Below are positions 30,542 through 32,068 of a stretch of DNA of 32,068 bases, piece after piece. The notes below the pieces were generated by a model that was not told the DNA's origin, did no database searches, and saw nothing but the letters and a program-made list of their open reading frames with translations. Location: assembly GCF_001866655.1 (NCBI RefSeq), contig NZ_MLYR01000111.1, positions 1 through 32,068 of the forward strand, in the 5' to 3' direction. The position numbers and the translations under genes are program-made. Within the stretch, counting starts at the first letter, position 1, and the number at the start of each line of letters is the position of its first letter. This stretch comes from Bacillus sp. MUM 116. Its GTDB lineage: Bacteria; Bacillota; Bacilli; Bacillales; Cytobacillaceae.

Positions 30542-31652
30542 TGATGATCACTCCTTCATGAATATTGGCAAAGGCTTTTTCTAAATCAATAATCAAATCT
30601 TCCGCGTCTTCCGTTCCAACGGAAAAACGAAGCAAGCAGTTATCAACACCTGCGGCAAAACGAACTTCCTCAGGAATATCAGCATGGGTTTGTGTTGCAG
30701 GGTAGGTAATAAAGCTTTCTGTACCACCAAGACTTTCAGCAAATGTAATCAGTGACAAACCTTGTAAGAATGGGTTTACCCATGATTCTTCTTTTACACG
30801 GAAGGAAAGCATTCCGCCTTTGCCAGGGTAAAGGACATCCTTAACATCTTCATGGTTTGAAAGATATTCAACAAGCTGCTTCGCATTTTTCTCGTGCTGC
30901 TTCATTCTGAGCGATAAAGTTTTCATTCCGCGCATTAACAGCCAAGAATCAAAAGGACTCAATACTGCCCCGGCACCATTGTGATGGAAGGCAAGGGCTT
31001 CACATAATTCTTGTCCCTTTGCAACAATGAGACCTGCAAGCACATCGTTATGTCCGCCTAAGTATTTGGTCGCACTATGAATCACAATATCTGCTCCAAG
31101 CAGGATTGGCTGCTGCAGGAGAGGGGTATAGAAAGTATTATCAACAATCAGCAAAATCCCGTGTTTCTTAGCAATTTCGGAAACAGCGGCAATGTCTGAC
31201 TGCTGCATAAGAGGATTTGTCGGAGTTTCAAGGAAGATAGCCTTTGTTTTCGGGGTAATCTTACTTTCAATCTCACTCGGACAACAGGTATTGACATATT
31301 GAGCGGTTAAGCCCCATTTCTTATAGCCTTGTTCCAATATGCGGTAGGTTCCGCCATAAAGGTCTTCACTCACAATCCATTCATCACCGGATTGGAATAA
31401 AGAAAGAATCGTCAAAATAGCACCCATTCCGGAGCTGCAGGCATACCCTTGATCGCCGCCTTCTAAATCGGCAATGGTTTTTTCAAGCAGCTGACGTGTT
31501 GGATTTCCTGTGCGAATATAATCAAATCCAGTAGATTGGCCGATGCCTTCGTGACGGAAGGCGGTTGAAAAATAAACCGGCGGGTTAACGGTTCCTGTTA
31601 CGGTTTCACTGCGATTTCCAATTTGAGCAAGTTTCGTTTCAATTTTGTACAT
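30531..31652 (-). CDS. metI: Cystathionine gamma-synthase/O-acetylhomoserine thiolyase
   Basis: A 373-residue PLP enzyme of the same family as the next gene. The PLP lysine is in HSATKYLGGHNDVLAGL; FDYIRTGNPTRQLLE, SSGMGAIL and ETPTNPLMQQSDI are present. It joins O-acetylhomoserine with cysteine or sulfide. ATG at 31652 has GGAG eight bases upstream; a GTG at 31661 overlaps that site. It is the first gene of the operon, directly behind the SAM-I riboswitch. Confidence 0.9.
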   Translation of the reverse strand: MYKIETKLAQIGNRSETVTGTVNPPVYFSTAFRHEGIGQSTGFDYIRTGNPTRQLLEKTIADLEGGDQGYACSSGMGAILTILSLFQSGDEWIVSEDLYGGTYRILEQGYKKWGLTAQYVNTCCPSEIESKITPKTKAIFLETPTNPLMQQSDIAAVSEIAKKHGILLIVDNTFYTPLLQQPILLGADIVIHSATKYLGGHNDVLAGLIVAKGQELCEALAFHHNGAGAVLSPFDSWLLMRGMKTLSLRMKQHEKNAKQLVEYLSNHEDVKDVLYPGKGGMLSFRVKEESWVNPFLQGLSLITFAESLGGTESFITYPATQTHADIPEEVRFAAGVDNCLLRFSVGTEDAEDLIIDLEKAFANIHEGVIINGK

Positions 31653-31680
31653 GATGACCACTCCAATTTTTTAAGTATAC

Positions 31681-31711
31681 AAAAAAGGTCTTCTTTAAGA
31701 AGAAGACCTTT
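31681..31711 (-). terminator. Riboswitch-controlled terminator before metI
   Basis: On the minus strand AAAGGTCTTCTT pairs with AAGAAGACCTTT around a short loop, followed by a T run. This is the expression platform of the SAM-I riboswitch. Confidence 0.9.
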
Positions 31712-31735
31712 GTCAGACGCTCACATATGTCATTC

Positions 31736-31854
31736 TTCTTATCTCGCAAATTATTAATGGTAATTTGCAGGACTTAGCACCTTTTCAATGAATTACTTCA
31801 TTGAAGGTTGCTGAGGCGTCACAGGGCCATTCCCTCTACCTCTCTTGATAAGAA
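31736..31854 (-). promoter_or_regulatory. SAM-I (S-box) riboswitch aptamer
   Basis: On the minus strand, stem P1 is perfect: TTCTTATC (31854-31847) with GATAAGAA (31743-31736). Conserved S-box core sequences follow in order: AAGAGAGGTAGAGGGA, GGCCC, ACGCCTCAGCAACC and AAGGTGCTAAGTCCTGCA. When SAM is bound, the downstream terminator at 31681 forms and the metI-metC-yitJ-metH operon is switched off. Confidence 0.96.
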
Positions 31855-31879
31855 AATAAATTATTTAGATTATTTATAA

Positions 31880-31908
31880 AATTTACTACAAACAGTGAGG
31901 GATGTCAA
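31880..31908 (-). promoter_or_regulatory. Promoter of the methionine operon
   Basis: On the minus strand TTGACA (31908-31903), a 17-nt spacer and TAAATT (31885-31880). Transcription would begin about 20 nt before the riboswitch. Confidence 0.7.
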
Positions 31909-31975
31909 TTTGTTTTTTAGAAATTATTGTAGGTCTAAACTACTGAATTTTCTAAAAATTATTTTTTGAAAGTAG

Positions 31976-32004
31976 TTGACACTATGCTGTAGAGATGGTA
32001 ATTT
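31976..32004 (+). promoter_or_regulatory. Divergent promoter at the right edge
   Basis: TTGACA (31976-31981), a 17-nt spacer ending in TGG, and TAATTT (31999-32004) form an extended -10 promoter pointing out of the window, divergent from the methionine operon. Confidence 0.6.
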
Positions 32005-32018
32005 TAAGATACAAATCC

Positions 32019-32068
32019 GTTCTTAATAAAGAACTAATAAAACGATATATAATGAGGCTATTATATAG
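32019..32068 (+). other. Start of a structured leader RNA, cut by the window end
   Basis: Two hairpins can form just after the predicted transcription start: GTTCTT (32019-32024) with AAGAAC (32029-32034), and ATATAAT (32047-32053) with ATTATAT (32060-32066) around GAGGCT. No known riboswitch is recognisable in the visible part, and no start codon with a ribosome site occurs before the edge. Confidence 0.35.

Overview
The window looks like chromosomal DNA from a low-GC, probably endospore-forming Bacillaceae bacterium (Bacillus, Neobacillus or Mesobacillus type). The evidence is the AGGAGG-type ribosome binding sites, frequent TTG and GTG starts, a SAM-I (S-box) riboswitch in front of metI/metC, and several Bacillus-type proteins (YteA, YozQ and DhaS relatives). 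No tRNA, rRNA, transposase, prophage or CRISPR array is visible.

Region 1 (1-8220, + strand) is the most interesting part. It is an aromatic-acid gene cluster built around a Paa-like multicomponent CoA-ester oxygenase (paaA-paaD(N)-paaB-paaC-paaD(C)). It also holds a PaaX-family regulator, a benzoate-CoA ligase-type enzyme, a 4-hydroxybenzoyl-CoA thioesterase-type hotdog protein and two roughly 90% identical enoyl-CoA hydratase-family proteins that bracket the oxygenase. The typical phenylacetate genes (paaK ligase, paaZ, paaH, paaJ) and an oxygenase reductase (paaE) are absent. PaaD is split into two genes. My reading, which is inference, is a benzoate route that activates benzoate to benzoyl-CoA, oxidises the ring with a Paa-like epoxidase, rearranges the product with the hydratase-family enzymes and releases a hydroxybenzoate with the thioesterase. 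That differs from both the classical paa and box pathways.

Region 2 (8221-15860) is housekeeping and small genes: a YteA-like DksA/TraR zinc-finger protein, a YozQ-like protein, several tiny hydrophilic proteins, a cation diffusion facilitator, a CorA-type transporter, a methyltransferase, a DhaS-like aldehyde dehydrogenase, an internally repetitive 128-aa protein and an acidic 131-aa protein.

Region 3 (15860-24010) contains a five-copy, exactly 21-nt-period repeat, a NERD-domain/zinc-ribbon protein and a pirin. It also has a divergent MarR/14-TM MFS efflux pair around a perfect 21-bp palindrome, a VOC-fold protein, a minimal one-domain thioredoxin-reductase-like flavoprotein and a small basic protein. 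A second MarR-MFS pair has an 18-bp palindromic operator, and an eight-copy, exactly 51-nt tandem repeat follows.

Region 4 (24010-31910, - strand) is a methionine operon, metI-metC-yitJ-metH, tightly packed or overlapping and preceded by a promoter, a SAM-I riboswitch and its terminator. It covers transsulfuration to homocysteine, methylene-tetrahydrofolate reduction and B12-dependent methylation. A divergent promoter at the right edge starts a transcript whose gene lies outside the window.

A dispersed intergenic repeat occurs in three forms (1219, 3008 and 20299), placed right against stop codons or behind a terminator.
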